Shown here: positions 15,774 through 23,808 of the stretch, piece by piece
How the letters are laid out: every line of letters begins with the position of its first letter
How positions within the stretch are numbered: position 1 is the stretch's first letter
Origin: Desulfobacteraceae bacterium
GTDB taxonomy: Bacteria > Desulfobacterota > Desulfobacteria > Desulfobacterales > RPRI01
Direction: 5' to 3'
Assembly: GCA_011391695.1 (NCBI GenBank)
Contig: JAABQB010000030.1
Span: forward strand, 1 to 35,126
DNA length: 35,126 bases
The notes under the pieces: model-generated
The model's database searches: none
What the model was told of the DNA's origin: nothing
Seen by the model: only the letters and a program-made list of their open reading frames with translations
Program-made: the position numbers and the translations under genes

Positions 15774-16061
15774 CAAATACACACACGCCCCGATTAAAAA
15801 AGTCCGTGAGAAGTATCCGGAACGTCCATAAAAACATTTCAAGCGGCGGGATAAGGGAATCCCTTTCCCGCCAAGTAAAAAGTCATTATTTGACTTTTTA
15901 CGAAGGTATCAGGATTGATGATCTCGTAAAAACTATATTTTCTCGCAAAGGCGCTAAGAACACGAAGAAATAATTCATTTAATATTAATATGTTAACTTT
16001 GTGATCTTTGTGGCTTGGTGTGAGATCCTGACTTTTTATGAAAGCATCAGGATTGATGGCT
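15774..16061. repeat. Gap with hairpin, direct repeats and dispersed repeat copy A
   Basis: The hairpin GGCGGGATAAGGGA/TCCCTTTCCCGCC (15845-15872) may end Fic transcription. Two 30-base direct repeats (15891-15920 and 16029-16058; 27 of 30 bases identical) flank a 100-base repeat (15936-16030) containing TTTTCTCGCAAAGGCGC. An inverted copy of the latter is at 32700-32803. Confidence 0.75.
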
Positions 16062-16352
16062 CTATTTTTTCTGTGGTTTGTAAAGGGTGCCGTCTGTTTC
16101 AATTTCAAATAAATCCTCTCCAAGAATATAAAGTACGCCCTTGCCACCTTCTGCTCCGGCAAGATGCGGATGACTGCTCCTTAAGTGGTTAAAATCCGAA
16201 TACTCCAGAAAATTCCTGAGTCCTTCGATTACTTCTTCAAGTTCGGGCCGCTTTGAATCAGGAGCCTTGAAATATTGTTTAAGGCTCTCTTCATATAAAC
16301 GCTTTGCCTCGGTTTCAATACAGTGTTTTGATAAATTAAGCAGTATCTTCAT
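16062..16352 (-). CDS. Hypothetical protein at the end of the NifX/ATPase cluster
   Basis: Soluble, charged protein of 96 residues. No family is recognised. The N-terminal half is predicted helical (KHCIETEAKRLYEESLKQYF, then LEEVIEGLRNFLEYSDF). The C-terminal part has two His-Pro/His-Leu steps and a short beta-like tail (GKGVLYILGEDLFEIETDGT). It starts 15 bases after the IscU-like gene ends, so it is likely cotranscribed as the last gene of the run. A direct repeat ends four bases beyond its stop codon. Confidence 0.55.
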   Translation of the reverse strand: MKILLNLSKHCIETEAKRLYEESLKQYFKAPDSKRPELEEVIEGLRNFLEYSDFNHLRSSHPHLAGAEGGKGVLYILGEDLFEIETDGTLYKPQKK

Positions 16353-16367
16353 ATCTTTAAGATCTGT

Positions 16368-16793
16368 TTACCGCACATTGTAAGCTTTCTTCCACTGGGT
16401 GCGGCGAAGTTCCAGAAGGTTTGAGAGCGCCAGATAAAGAGCCCCGACCGCAAGCTCGGCGCAATGAAAATGATCTTTGGGGAGAGTTTCAAGATATTCG
16501 GCAACCGCCTCCGGTGTGATTTCCCATGCCTTATCGATCGTTTTGTTTTCGGTCATTAAAACAATGGCGTTGGCGCATGCAGCAGTGTTCATGCATCCGT
16601 TTATATAATAAGAAGCCGTTTCTATGATGTTATCTCTTGCTTTGAGAAATATTTCAACGGTATCTCCGCAATCGCCGGTTTTTTTACCATAACCATCAGG
16701 GTGTTCGATAATTTCCTGTTTATCCTTACGAAACGCCATTTCAAGATATTTGAGAGAATGGCTTTGCCAGAAGTCTGATACTTCTTCATCCAT
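16368..16793 (-). CDS. IscU/NifU-N-like iron-sulfur scaffold protein
   Basis: Scaffold for iron-sulfur cluster assembly, about 141 residues from the chosen start. The three cluster-ligand cysteines of IscU are recognisable: C42 in GDCGD, C67 in NGCMNTAACAN, and C111 in HFHCAELA. HPDGYGK stands where IscU has NPRNVG. The start at 16793 is favoured by GGAG eight bases upstream; a longer frame to 16862 lacks a ribosome site and overlaps the upstream gene. It lies within the NifX/ATPase cluster and is a divergent IscU without iscS beside it, so it may serve a dedicated cofactor rather than general assembly. Confidence 0.82.
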   Translation of the reverse strand: MDEEVSDFWQSHSLKYLEMAFRKDKQEIIEHPDGYGKKTGDCGDTVEIFLKARDNIIETASYYINGCMNTAACANAIVLMTENKTIDKAWEITPEAVAEYLETLPKDHFHCAELAVGALYLALSNLLELRRTQWKKAYNVR

Positions 16794-16825
16794 TTTAAAA
16801 TCTCCGTTCATCCGGTCAATGTTTT

Positions 16826-17074
16826 TCAGCTCTTTCCGCAGCAGCTTCCGGGACCGGCACATCCGGCATGCTCAGGCGAAGAGCCGCAGCAGGCTGTATC
16901 TTTCGGTCCCGGGTAGCGTGAAGACTGCTGCCCCGAATATTGAGAATGAGCAGAAAGCAGTTTTTTCAGGTTTCGGCTGCCACAATGATTACACGAAGGA
17001 ACATCCCCGACAGTGACAAGCAAAATCTCTGATGGCTTACCACAGTCCTGACATAAATAATCGAACAGCGGCAT
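16826..17074 (-). CDS. FmdB-family zinc-ribbon protein
   Basis: Small zinc-ribbon protein of 82 residues. The FmdB pattern is clear: MPLFDYLCQDCG with C8 and C11, then SCNHCGS with C28 and C31. A Cys/Gly/Pro-rich tail follows (CCGSSPEHAGCAGPGSCC) and adds six more cysteines, which could bind metal. FmdB proteins are putative regulators associated with amide or formamide metabolism in some bacteria; that role is not indicated here. It lies 32 bases upstream of the scaffold gene and shares its orientation with the whole cluster. Confidence 0.82.
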   Translation of the reverse strand: MPLFDYLCQDCGKPSEILLVTVGDVPSCNHCGSRNLKKLLSAHSQYSGQQSSRYPGPKDTACCGSSPEHAGCAGPGSCCGKS

Positions 17075-17110
17075 AAGTTACTCCTTTTTTATTGAAACCG
17101 TCAAAGGGTT

Positions 17111-17473
17111 TCACAACAAGGCTGTCAAAGTATTCAACAACAGTTCGGCATTCTTTTCGTCGGGATTGAGCGGCAGTTGGGCCATTATTCCAAGTCCCTC
17201 CGAGGCTTCATGGAACTCTTCCGGCGCAAGGCCGGTCACAAGGACAAGATTGGCCATAGCGTTTACCCGGATCATATCTTTGGCAATATCCATGCACGAT
17301 TGCCCTTCCACCTTCTCATCGATTATGATCAGGTCAATCGAACCGGTTGCGGCAGCTTGGGCGGCTGTTACGGAATCCGCCCATATAATTTCATTTGCGT
17401 TCTTATCGCTCAATCCCTCGGCCAGCCTTGAAAAATTGTCGGCATTTTGGGTAATAATCAAAAATCTTTTCAA
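17111..17473 (-). CDS. Degenerate stand-alone receiver domain
   Basis: Single CheY-like domain of 120 residues. The phospho-acceptor position is kept (D52 in DLIIIDEKVEG) and VLVTG supplies the conserved Thr. The N-terminal acidic pair is replaced (LIITQNADN), and the conserved Lys near the end is missing (MAQLPLNP instead of a KP motif). It may therefore act as a phosphorylation-independent protein interaction module. No kinase is adjacent. It sits between two clustered metal-cofactor genes, 12 bases after the NifX-like gene. Confidence 0.7.
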   Translation of the reverse strand: MKRFLIITQNADNFSRLAEGLSDKNANEIIWADSVTAAQAAATGSIDLIIIDEKVEGQSCMDIAKDMIRVNAMANLVLVTGLAPEEFHEASEGLGIMAQLPLNPDEKNAELLLNTLTALL

Positions 17474-17485
17474 CTTTAACCTCTC

Positions 17486-17872
17486 TTAATGTGCACCGCC
17501 GCCGCAGGTATGTTCATTAGAAAATTGCGGTAGTTTGCCGTCAATCAGCGCTTGCACGGCATTCCCAACCGTCTGAAAGTCTCCGCCGAAATAGACCTCA
17601 ATACCAACCTGATTAAATCCCATGAGAGGTCGAAACCCCATGCCGCCGGCAATCAACTTACTGGCGCCTTTTCCGGCCAGATACTCTACAGGCGCCATGC
17701 ATCCGCCCTGTTGATGAGGAATATTTGGGATCACATCAATTTTTTTTATTTCGTTATTTTCCACGGTAACCAGCGTATATAGGTCACAGTGGCCAAAATG
17801 CGCGCCCAATGGAGCGTCAAGCCCACCCGGTGCGGAAGAAGGAACTGCTATCAATGTATTTAATGTGTTCAA
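17486..17872 (-). CDS. NifX/Orp-family cofactor-binding protein (first copy)
   Basis: Protein of 128 residues of the dinitrogenase iron-molybdenum cofactor biosynthesis family, which includes NifX, NafY and the Mo-Cu orange protein Orp. Visible marks: LGAHFGHCDLYTLV near residues 22-35, HQQGGCMAPVEYLAG, and LIAGGMGFRPLMGF. A His/Cys-rich end follows (HTCGGGAH). Translation appears to start at a TTG (17872), with AAGGAG six bases upstream. The family binds metal-sulfur clusters non-covalently. One of four family members in this cluster. Confidence 0.88.
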   Translation of the reverse strand: MNTLNTLIAVPSSAPGGLDAPLGAHFGHCDLYTLVTVENNEIKKIDVIPNIPHQQGGCMAPVEYLAGKGASKLIAGGMGFRPLMGFNQVGIEVYFGGDFQTVGNAVQALIDGKLPQFSNEHTCGGGAH

Positions 17873-17970
17873 TGTGTTCTCCTTTCAAAAACTACGCGTT
17901 TAATTTGTTGTTATATCATCCTGGTCCAGGCGAGGCTTCCTCCCGCCTTTTCCACCGGCAATGGCCATTA

Positions 17971-18339
17971 TCATGCGCCATGCGCCATTCTGTTGGGCGC
18001 TTTGGCCATATCAACCTCACCGGCTTTAAATTTTTCAATTGCCTGGCGCACCGTAATATTTTCCAGGTTCTGTCCTATTTCAATTCCGGCTGCAGAAAGC
18101 GACTGAAATGCTTTGGGGCCGACATACCCCGTCAGAACCACCTTGGCGCCTGACCTGAAAACATTTTCGGCCGCCTGAATGCCGGCTCCCTGGGACATAA
18201 CCTGAGATGATCCGTTATCAACATAGCTGAATTCAAGTGTGTCCGGATCAACGATTAAAAATCCTGCGGCACGGCCAAACCTGGGATCAACATTGGAATC
18301 CAGACTGGGTCCTTCGCAGCTTACAGCAATTTTTTCCAT
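17971..18339 (-). CDS. NifX/Orp-family cofactor-binding protein (second copy)
   Basis: About 122 residues from the ATG at 18339, which has AGGAG six bases upstream; an upstream in-frame start lacks support. Typical pattern: IAVSCEGPSLDSNVDPRFGRA at the N-terminus (shown in parts: LDSNVDPRFGRA), then GAGIQAAENVF, VVLTGYVGPKAFQSLSAAGI, and EIGQNL. No cysteine ligands in the C-terminus. Closely similar at the start to the 22225-22824 protein, so these two are paralogs. Likely carries or receives a metal-sulfur cofactor. Confidence 0.88.
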   Translation of the reverse strand: MEKIAVSCEGPSLDSNVDPRFGRAAGFLIVDPDTLEFSYVDNGSSQVMSQGAGIQAAENVFRSGAKVVLTGYVGPKAFQSLSAAGIEIGQNLENITVRQAIEKFKAGEVDMAKAPNRMAHGA

Positions 18340-18419
18340 AATACACTCCTTTGTTTGTTCCAAATCAAGTTTTTTTTATAATCATAGACACTTTTCAATA
18401 TTTGCGTATAGAGACATCC

Positions 18420-19376
18420 TCAGGCAGTAAAGGTCAGCTTTGTCCCCGACATGTTGAGGATGAACTGCCCTGGCATGGTGTTCTCCATGTACTGGATCGC
18501 TTTCCGTCCGGTGCAGTGCGTCGGAATAACATGAGTGGGGTTGAGTTCCCTGAGCTCTTCCGTCGTCCGGCCGATTATGGGCTCAAAGAACGGCCCTGAG
18601 AGATGAAACCCGCCCATGACGACATGAATCTTTTCGATGCCCGTCACGGCCATAGCGTAGCGGACCGTGTTGACAATCCCTGAGTGGGCACACCCGGACA
18701 AAACGACCAGCCCCTTATCCCTGAGGTTCATAACCACCGCCGTATCGTCCTCGATCGGATCCCATTTCTCAACCGTCCCCTCCTGAAAGAAGGCTACAGG
18801 AAATCCCTTCTCGAAATCAGTAACCCGCTCGATCTCCCCAAGAAAAACAGCATCGCCGTCCAGGAGGGTTTCGGGATCCTTAGATTCAATTACCTTAACC
18901 CCCATTTGTTCCAATCCTTTCCTGGTGATCGCCGGGAAATCGAACCTGAGTCCCTCTCCGTACTTGAGGTAACGGGGGCTTTTGAATATTCCCGGATGGA
19001 CAAATAACGGAAGCGCCTTTTTGCCGATCATTTCGACCAGCGCTGCAAAACCTCCTACATGATCGTTGTGACCATGCGAGAGAGCGAGGGCTTCCACCTG
19101 ACCCATGTCAACACCCAATGCCCGTGCATTGAAGGCTGCGCCTCCCTCAGAGTAGCCGAAATCGAAAAGCAGCGTATGGCTCTTTTCTCCGACAGTCGTC
19201 TTGACAAGGGCGGAAAACCCATGCTCCGCCAGGATTGAATTTCTGATCTGTCCTTCTTTGATCGCCACCGCTCTCTGGACAATGGCGTTATTGTCCATCA
19301 TGGTGATATCAATGGTGTTGTCCTGCAGAGTCAGAATTTCCACTTTGTCCAATGGGTTCAACTCTATCTTTTTCAC
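18420..19376 (-). CDS. Metallo-beta-lactamase-fold hydrolase
   Basis: Protein of 318 residues with the metal-binding motif SHGHNDHVGG (H101, H103, D105, H106). Further His positions occur in SGCAHSGIVN, GGFHLSG and THCTG. It resembles the MBL-fold family related to methanopterin ribofuranosyl-aminobenzene phosphate synthase. Members of that family are often near MinD-type ATPases with ferredoxin domains in anaerobes (recollection). It probably binds two metal ions; the substrate is unknown. A repeat-rich 142-base gap separates it from the upstream ATPase. Confidence 0.85.
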   Translation of the reverse strand: MKKIELNPLDKVEILTLQDNTIDITMMDNNAIVQRAVAIKEGQIRNSILAEHGFSALVKTTVGEKSHTLLFDFGYSEGGAAFNARALGVDMGQVEALALSHGHNDHVGGFAALVEMIGKKALPLFVHPGIFKSPRYLKYGEGLRFDFPAITRKGLEQMGVKVIESKDPETLLDGDAVFLGEIERVTDFEKGFPVAFFQEGTVEKWDPIEDDTAVVMNLRDKGLVVLSGCAHSGIVNTVRYAMAVTGIEKIHVVMGGFHLSGPFFEPIIGRTTEELRELNPTHVIPTHCTGRKAIQYMENTMPGQFILNMSGTKLTFTA

Positions 19377-19518
19377 GATGTCTATCTCCTTTCTTGCATT
19401 AAGATTATATTACTACTCAGGTTATTTAGACTATAGGCTGAAGGCTGAAGACCTTCAGGCTGTAGACTGTTAGTCTATAGGTTTTAGGGATAGATCTTAT
19501 AGCCTAATAGCCTATAGC
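19377..19518. repeat. Repeat-rich gap (copy of dispersed family 2)
   Basis: The segment 19419-19473 reads GGTTATTTAGACTATAGGCTGAAGG and so on (shown only in part), made of imperfect GGCTGAAG/CTTCAGGC units. The following 50 bases are built from TATAGCCTA-like units. An inverted relative is at 28531-28562. It separates the MBL gene from the ATPase gene within the cluster. Confidence 0.6.
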
Positions 19519-20391
19519 TTATAGTCTATTCAACTGAGCAGTTACTATCTTTTCCCATATATCTTTGACCGCTCTGGATCCCTCGGAATGATCATCAAAT
19601 TCAAAAATCGTCTTGCCCTGAACCATAGCTTTCGTGAAGACCGGATCAAAAGGAATGCGGCCCATTACGGCTACATTTCTTTCTCTTGCAAAAGCCTCAA
19701 TGGCCTGTCCCATATCAGGGTTAAGGTCAAACTTGTTGACACAGACCATGGCAGGCACCTTGAAAAAGGCGGCCAGTTCGGCCACCCTCTCCATGTCGTG
19801 CTTACCCGAAACCGTGGGTTCAGCCACGATGAGTGTCGCCGTGGCCCCGCCAAGTGAAGCGATTACCGGGCAACCGATCCCCGGAGGGCCGTCCGTCAAA
19901 AGGAGATCCAGGTTTTTCTTTTCGGCAAGTTTTTTACCTTCCTTCCGGATAAGGCTTACAAGCTTACCTGAATTTTCCTCGGCAATGCCAAGCCGTGCAT
20001 GGGCCATGGGGCCGAAACGGGTCTCAGAAAGATACCACTCTCCGCAGGTTTTCAAGGGAAACTCGATTGCCTTTTCAGGGCAGAAATAATGGCAGACCCC
20101 ACACCCTTCACATACAATCGGATCCACAATAAAATCTTCATTAATGGCATTCCACCTGCACAATTCCCGGCACAGGCCGCATTGTGTGCACATATCCCGT
20201 ATAATTACGGCTTCATGACCCGACTCAAAATCATGGCGCTCCTCAACACGAGGATCCATAATGAGATGAAGGTCTGCTGCGTCCACATCTGCGTCACAGA
20301 GCGCCTTCCCTTTTGCCAGAGAAGCGAAAGCGGCAAGCAGGCTCGTTTTACCTGTTCCACCCTTTCCGCTTATAACGACCAGTTCTTTCAT
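19519..20391 (-). CDS. MinD-type ATPase with inserted ferredoxin domain (copy 1)
   Basis: P-loop ATPase of about 290 residues from the ATG at 20391. Deviant Walker A SGKGGTGKTS (residues 8-17). Around residues 58-115 an inserted ferredoxin carries two CxxCxxCxxxC motifs (CTQCGLCRELC and CEGCGVCHYFCP), for two 4Fe-4S clusters. DGPPGIGCPVIAS is the Walker-B-like block. This is the COG1149 type found in anaerobes, and its nearest known counterparts are the ATPases encoded with the Orp protein in Desulfovibrio. It probably uses ATP and electrons to load or reduce a metal cofactor (inference). Confidence 0.88.
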   Translation of the reverse strand: MKELVVISGKGGTGKTSLLAAFASLAKGKALCDADVDAADLHLIMDPRVEERHDFESGHEAVIIRDMCTQCGLCRELCRWNAINEDFIVDPIVCEGCGVCHYFCPEKAIEFPLKTCGEWYLSETRFGPMAHARLGIAEENSGKLVSLIRKEGKKLAEKKNLDLLLTDGPPGIGCPVIASLGGATATLIVAEPTVSGKHDMERVAELAAFFKVPAMVCVNKFDLNPDMGQAIEAFARERNVAVMGRIPFDPVFTKAMVQGKTIFEFDDHSEGSRAVKDIWEKIVTAQLNRL

Positions 20392-20439
20392 AAAACTTTT
20401 CCTTCCCTTTTCTTTCATGTACAGGCACGTTTATGATCC

Positions 20440-21288
20440 TCAATGATTTTTATGAAAACTTATTTCTTCAATCTGATGGTATAATTTAAGGAATTTTTCC
20501 TTCCACTCGGGCATTACTTCCACAATCATCTCTCCTCGGGAGTAAGCCTCTGCGATTTTCCTGTCAAAGGGAATCTCCATCAAAATTGGTAGATTTTCCT
20601 TTTCCGCATAGATCTTAACCTTATCATCCCCCATGTCCGAACGATTGATAACCAGACCGCATGGAATACCAAGGATGTTCACGGCCCCGACAGCAAGCTT
20701 AAGATCATTCAGACCGAAAGGAGTAGGCTCGGTCACTAAGAGAACGAAGTCTGCCCCTTTCATGGAAGCGATGACCGGGCACGACGTCCCGGGTGGAGCA
20801 TCAATAATGGTCAACATATCAGGCCGGGCGTATTCCCGCACTTTTCTGATCAGAGGCGGAGACATGGCCTCGCCGACCCTTAATTTCCCATGAACAAATT
20901 CCAGTCCGTTCCTTCTGCCCCGTTCAATTACACCAAGTTCACGACCCGTCTCGGTGATAGCCTTTTCAGGGCAAACCTCCATGCATCCTCCGCAACTGTG
21001 GCACATTTCAGGGAAGGGCAGCACGGTTTTACCAATTACCACAATTGCCTTGAACTGGCATATTTCCCCGCATTTTCCGCATAGGTTACATTTCTCCATA
21101 TCCACCTCTGGAACAGGAGTGGTGATGGTCTTAACCTCGTTAATCACAGGATGTATGAAGAGGTAGGCGTTGGGTTCTTCCACATCGCAGTCCAGCAGCT
21201 GAACATCACCTCCAAGAGATACGGCCATGTTGGTGGCGACAGTCGTCTTTCCTGTGCCGCCTTTTCCGCTCGCTATGCTGATAATCAT
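20440..21288 (-). CDS. MinD-type ATPase with inserted ferredoxin domain (copy 2)
   Basis: P-loop ATPase of 282 residues, paralog of the 19519-20391 product. Walker A is ASGKGGTGKTTVATN, and the next strand ends LLDCDVEEPN. Two 4Fe-4S motifs lie at about residues 66-112 (CNLCGKCGEIC and CHSCGGCMEVCP). DAPPGTSCPVIAS follows. Its start overlaps the stop of the Mrp-like gene by four bases (ATGA) and it ends about 50 bases before copy 1, so the three ATPases are translationally linked and may form hetero-oligomers. Confidence 0.9.
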   Translation of the reverse strand: MIISIASGKGGTGKTTVATNMAVSLGGDVQLLDCDVEEPNAYLFIHPVINEVKTITTPVPEVDMEKCNLCGKCGEICQFKAIVVIGKTVLPFPEMCHSCGGCMEVCPEKAITETGRELGVIERGRRNGLEFVHGKLRVGEAMSPPLIRKVREYARPDMLTIIDAPPGTSCPVIASMKGADFVLLVTEPTPFGLNDLKLAVGAVNILGIPCGLVINRSDMGDDKVKIYAEKENLPILMEIPFDRKIAEAYSRGEMIVEVMPEWKEKFLKLYHQIEEISFHKNH

Positions 21289-22133
21289 GCTTTACTCCTT
21301 GTCTCTGTCAATTTTACAATCTCATCCACCATTTTGTTGAATTCCTGAGTGATCAAGAGCTTGTTGTTATCCAGAAGACTCATATCCCCTGTGTCGCCGT
21401 TAGATACCACCCCCGGTTCAAAGGGCAGAGTTGCCAAAAGTTTCAGGCCCTCCTTTTTTGCCGTGAGCATGCCGCCGTGAGTCTTGAATATTTCGATCAT
21501 TTTCCCACAGTGAGGACATTTAAGACCGCTCATGTTCTCAACAAGTCCTAAGATTTTCATATTAACCTGGCGGCAAAAATTGATGGACTTTCTAACATCG
21601 GCCAATGAAATCTCCTGAGGCGTAGTTACAATCAAGGCCATTGCATCTGGTATGGTCTGTGCCACGGTCAGGGGCTCATCACCCGTGCCGGGAGGAGAGT
21701 CGATGATCATGTAATCAAGATCCGACCACTCAATATCTGATATGAACTGTCTTATGACGCCGATCTTCAGCGGCCCCCTCCAGATCATGGCTGCATCCTT
21801 ATTTTCTCCCATAAGCGGTTCAACGGAAATCACTTCCATATTTGGAATGTACTTTACCGCGTGGGCCTTTCCCTCCTTAACGGCCGGTCCGACACTTCCT
21901 TTAAGACCAAGCATGCGAGGGATACTGGGACCGTGAAGATCCACATCCATAAGACCCACTTTGTAGCCCCTCTTCGCCAAAGCCACCGAGAGATAGGCCG
22001 AAATACTGCTCTTGCCCACGCCCCCTTTTCCGCTCATGACCAATATCTTGTTTTTTATCCGGCCCAATCTTTCCTTTATCTCTACATCCTGCTGTTGATG
22101 CTGGTCCTGCTGACTACCCTTTCCTTTTGCCAT
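21285..22133 (-). CDS. Mrp/NBP35-type ATPase
   Basis: Iron-sulfur carrier ATPase of the Mrp (ApbC/NBP35) family, 282 residues. Walker A is VMSGKGGVGKSS. MDVDLHGPSIPRMLGL and SPPGTGDEPLTV are family blocks, and the CPHC motif near residue 200 is the bridging cluster ligand pair. The first 20 residues are Gln/Lys-rich, which is common in Mrp relatives of anaerobes. It lacks the C-terminal NifX/Orp fusion that I recall for the Mrp protein of the Desulfovibrio Orp operon; here separate NifX-type proteins are encoded instead. Confidence 0.9.
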   Translation of the reverse strand: MAKGKGSQQDQHQQQDVEIKERLGRIKNKILVMSGKGGVGKSSISAYLSVALAKRGYKVGLMDVDLHGPSIPRMLGLKGSVGPAVKEGKAHAVKYIPNMEVISVEPLMGENKDAAMIWRGPLKIGVIRQFISDIEWSDLDYMIIDSPPGTGDEPLTVAQTIPDAMALIVTTPQEISLADVRKSINFCRQVNMKILGLVENMSGLKCPHCGKMIEIFKTHGGMLTAKKEGLKLLATLPFEPGVVSNGDTGDMSLLDNNKLLITQEFNKMVDEIVKLTETRSKA

Positions 22134-22224
22134 AAGACTCTAACCTCCGATTATTGCTCATAAATCAAAATAACGACATATTCCTTTTGTTATATTTTTA
22201 TATTCTCACACAAAGACGCGGTTT

Positions 22225-22824
22225 CTATTTTTTTTCAAAGGCATTGATTTTTGATTCAATCTGTTCAATCTGCCTGCGCATTTCATCTGCTTGATTTTTA
22301 AGGTTCTTCAGCTCTTCCTCTTTTGATAACTGGTTGTCCCCGGGCTGACCCGAACTTTTCGTTCCTAAGCCGCCAATTCCACGACCCATTCCTCTGCCTC
22401 CACCCATACCCTTGCCCATCCCCATGCCTCTACCCATACCGCGGCCCATACCTCCTCCGCCTCCCATACCGTAATGATCGGCAACATTGGGTTTGCTTGT
22501 AGATTTAATATCTCCCCTCATGTACTTTTCTATAGACTCTCTGACCGTCCCGGACTGCCCTAAATAAATCTCAATGCCGGCGGCAGAAAGGGCCTGAACC
22601 GCATTGGGGCCGCAATTGCCGGTTATTACAAGTACCGCACCCTTTGATGCCACAAACTGTGCGGATTGAATGCCGGCGCCTCCACCCAGGGCAATGCTCT
22701 CATTATCAAAGGCCTCAAAACTCATATCATCTGTCTCAACAATTATAAAATATGCACACCTGCCAAAACGCGGATCTATGTTTGAATCCAAATCTTTTCC
22801 ATTACTGCTTACAGCAATTTTCAT
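22225..22824 (-). CDS. NifX/Orp-family protein with Gly/Met-rich linker and coiled coil
   Basis: Protein of 199 residues in three parts. Residues 1-110 are a NifX/Orp domain (LDSNIDPRFGRC, GAGIQSAQFV, VLVITGNCGPNAVQALSAAGI). Residues about 118-155 are low-complexity Gly/Met/Arg repeats of the GRGMGMGKGMGG kind. Residues about 165-199 form a predicted coiled coil with the pattern EELKNLKNQADEMRRQIEQI. The last two parts resemble DUF5320-type small proteins, one of which is encoded nearby. The Met-rich linker could bind Cu(I) (inference). Third NifX copy of the cluster. Confidence 0.85.
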   Translation of the reverse strand: MKIAVSSNGKDLDSNIDPRFGRCAYFIIVETDDMSFEAFDNESIALGGGAGIQSAQFVASKGAVLVITGNCGPNAVQALSAAGIEIYLGQSGTVRESIEKYMRGDIKSTSKPNVADHYGMGGGGGMGRGMGRGMGMGKGMGGGRGMGRGIGGLGTKSSGQPGDNQLSKEEELKNLKNQADEMRRQIEQIESKINAFEKK

Positions 22825-22848
22825 CTTTATTTTCTCCTATGTTTACAT

Positions 22849-23805
22849 TCATATGCGGGAATAGCTTTTCTCGATCTGGTTTTTAGCTGCGTAATACACA
22901 GAGGAATTTATAAATTCCGTGTGGATTTGACCGGTACGCATCAGATTGCCGAGGTATTTTGACACCTCGTTGAGATGCATGCCGAATATTTCCACGATCT
23001 GGTTCGCCGTACACGGCCGTCGTTTCAACATGGAAAATATTTCTTCCTGGCTAACCTGCACATGGTCTCCATCTTTTGTCTCAAATTCCGTAATAATCTC
23101 AGCAGCAGGACAAAACAGATTGATTAACTCCTCCATGTGTTCTTTGGACAGGGGCGCAGCAAAATCCTCTGCCGGTGGACGTACAGCTGTATTGAGTTGG
23201 ATACGATCCGGAATTATCTCCTTTGCAAAGGCAGCGATTTTTCGAACATTCGCAGGAATCGAATTTATCCCTCCCACCAAAAAAACCTCCAGCCACAACT
23301 GCCCTTTGAATTGAGAACGGAAAGCCTTTTGTCCTTCAATCAACTGATCAAACTGCAATTGCCGGTGGGGACGATTAACCCAGCCGTAAGAAGCCTGATC
23401 CCAGGCGCTCAGGGAGATTTTAACTATGTTGGCACAGGCAGCCGCTTCCCGTACTTCCTGAAATTGCAGCATTGTGCCGTTGGTCAGGAGAACAACAGGG
23501 ATTATGCTTTTTTTACGTACATATTCCAGAATTTCTCCAAAGCGGGAATGAAGCGTTGGCTCTCCGGAACCGGCGAGAGTAATATAGTCGGCATGACCGT
23601 CTCTTTTCAGCCACTCATCAAGTTCTGCAATTACCGCATCCGTTGCTACATATTCTTCCCGGGTGACCGTCTTATTCGTGGTCCGCCCCAACTGGCAGAA
23701 AACACAATCAAGACTGCATGTCTTGTAAGGGGTCAGGTCAACGCCCAGCGACCGTCCGAACCGACGGGAAGGCACAGGGCCAAACAGGTATTTTTTATCT
23801 TCCAT
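22849..23805 (-). CDS. Radical SAM protein (COG0731-like)
   Basis: Radical SAM enzyme of 318 residues. The 4Fe-4S ligands are C30, C34 and C37 in CSLDCVFC. FGPVPSRRFGRSLGVDL, LAGSGEPTLH and LTNGT are the family blocks of the MoaA-like subgroup found beside NifX-type genes in anaerobes. The C-terminal 70 residues look like a winged helix (EEIFSMLKRRPCTANQIVEI and so on). It is encoded three bases after the DUF5320 gene. The role may be cofactor maturation or modification of a partner protein; the substrate is unknown. Confidence 0.88.
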   Translation of the reverse strand: MEDKKYLFGPVPSRRFGRSLGVDLTPYKTCSLDCVFCQLGRTTNKTVTREEYVATDAVIAELDEWLKRDGHADYITLAGSGEPTLHSRFGEILEYVRKKSIIPVVLLTNGTMLQFQEVREAAACANIVKISLSAWDQASYGWVNRPHRQLQFDQLIEGQKAFRSQFKGQLWLEVFLVGGINSIPANVRKIAAFAKEIIPDRIQLNTAVRPPAEDFAAPLSKEHMEELINLFCPAAEIITEFETKDGDHVQVSQEEIFSMLKRRPCTANQIVEIFGMHLNEVSKYLGNLMRTGQIHTEFINSSVYYAAKNQIEKSYSRI

Positions 23806-23808
23806 CGA

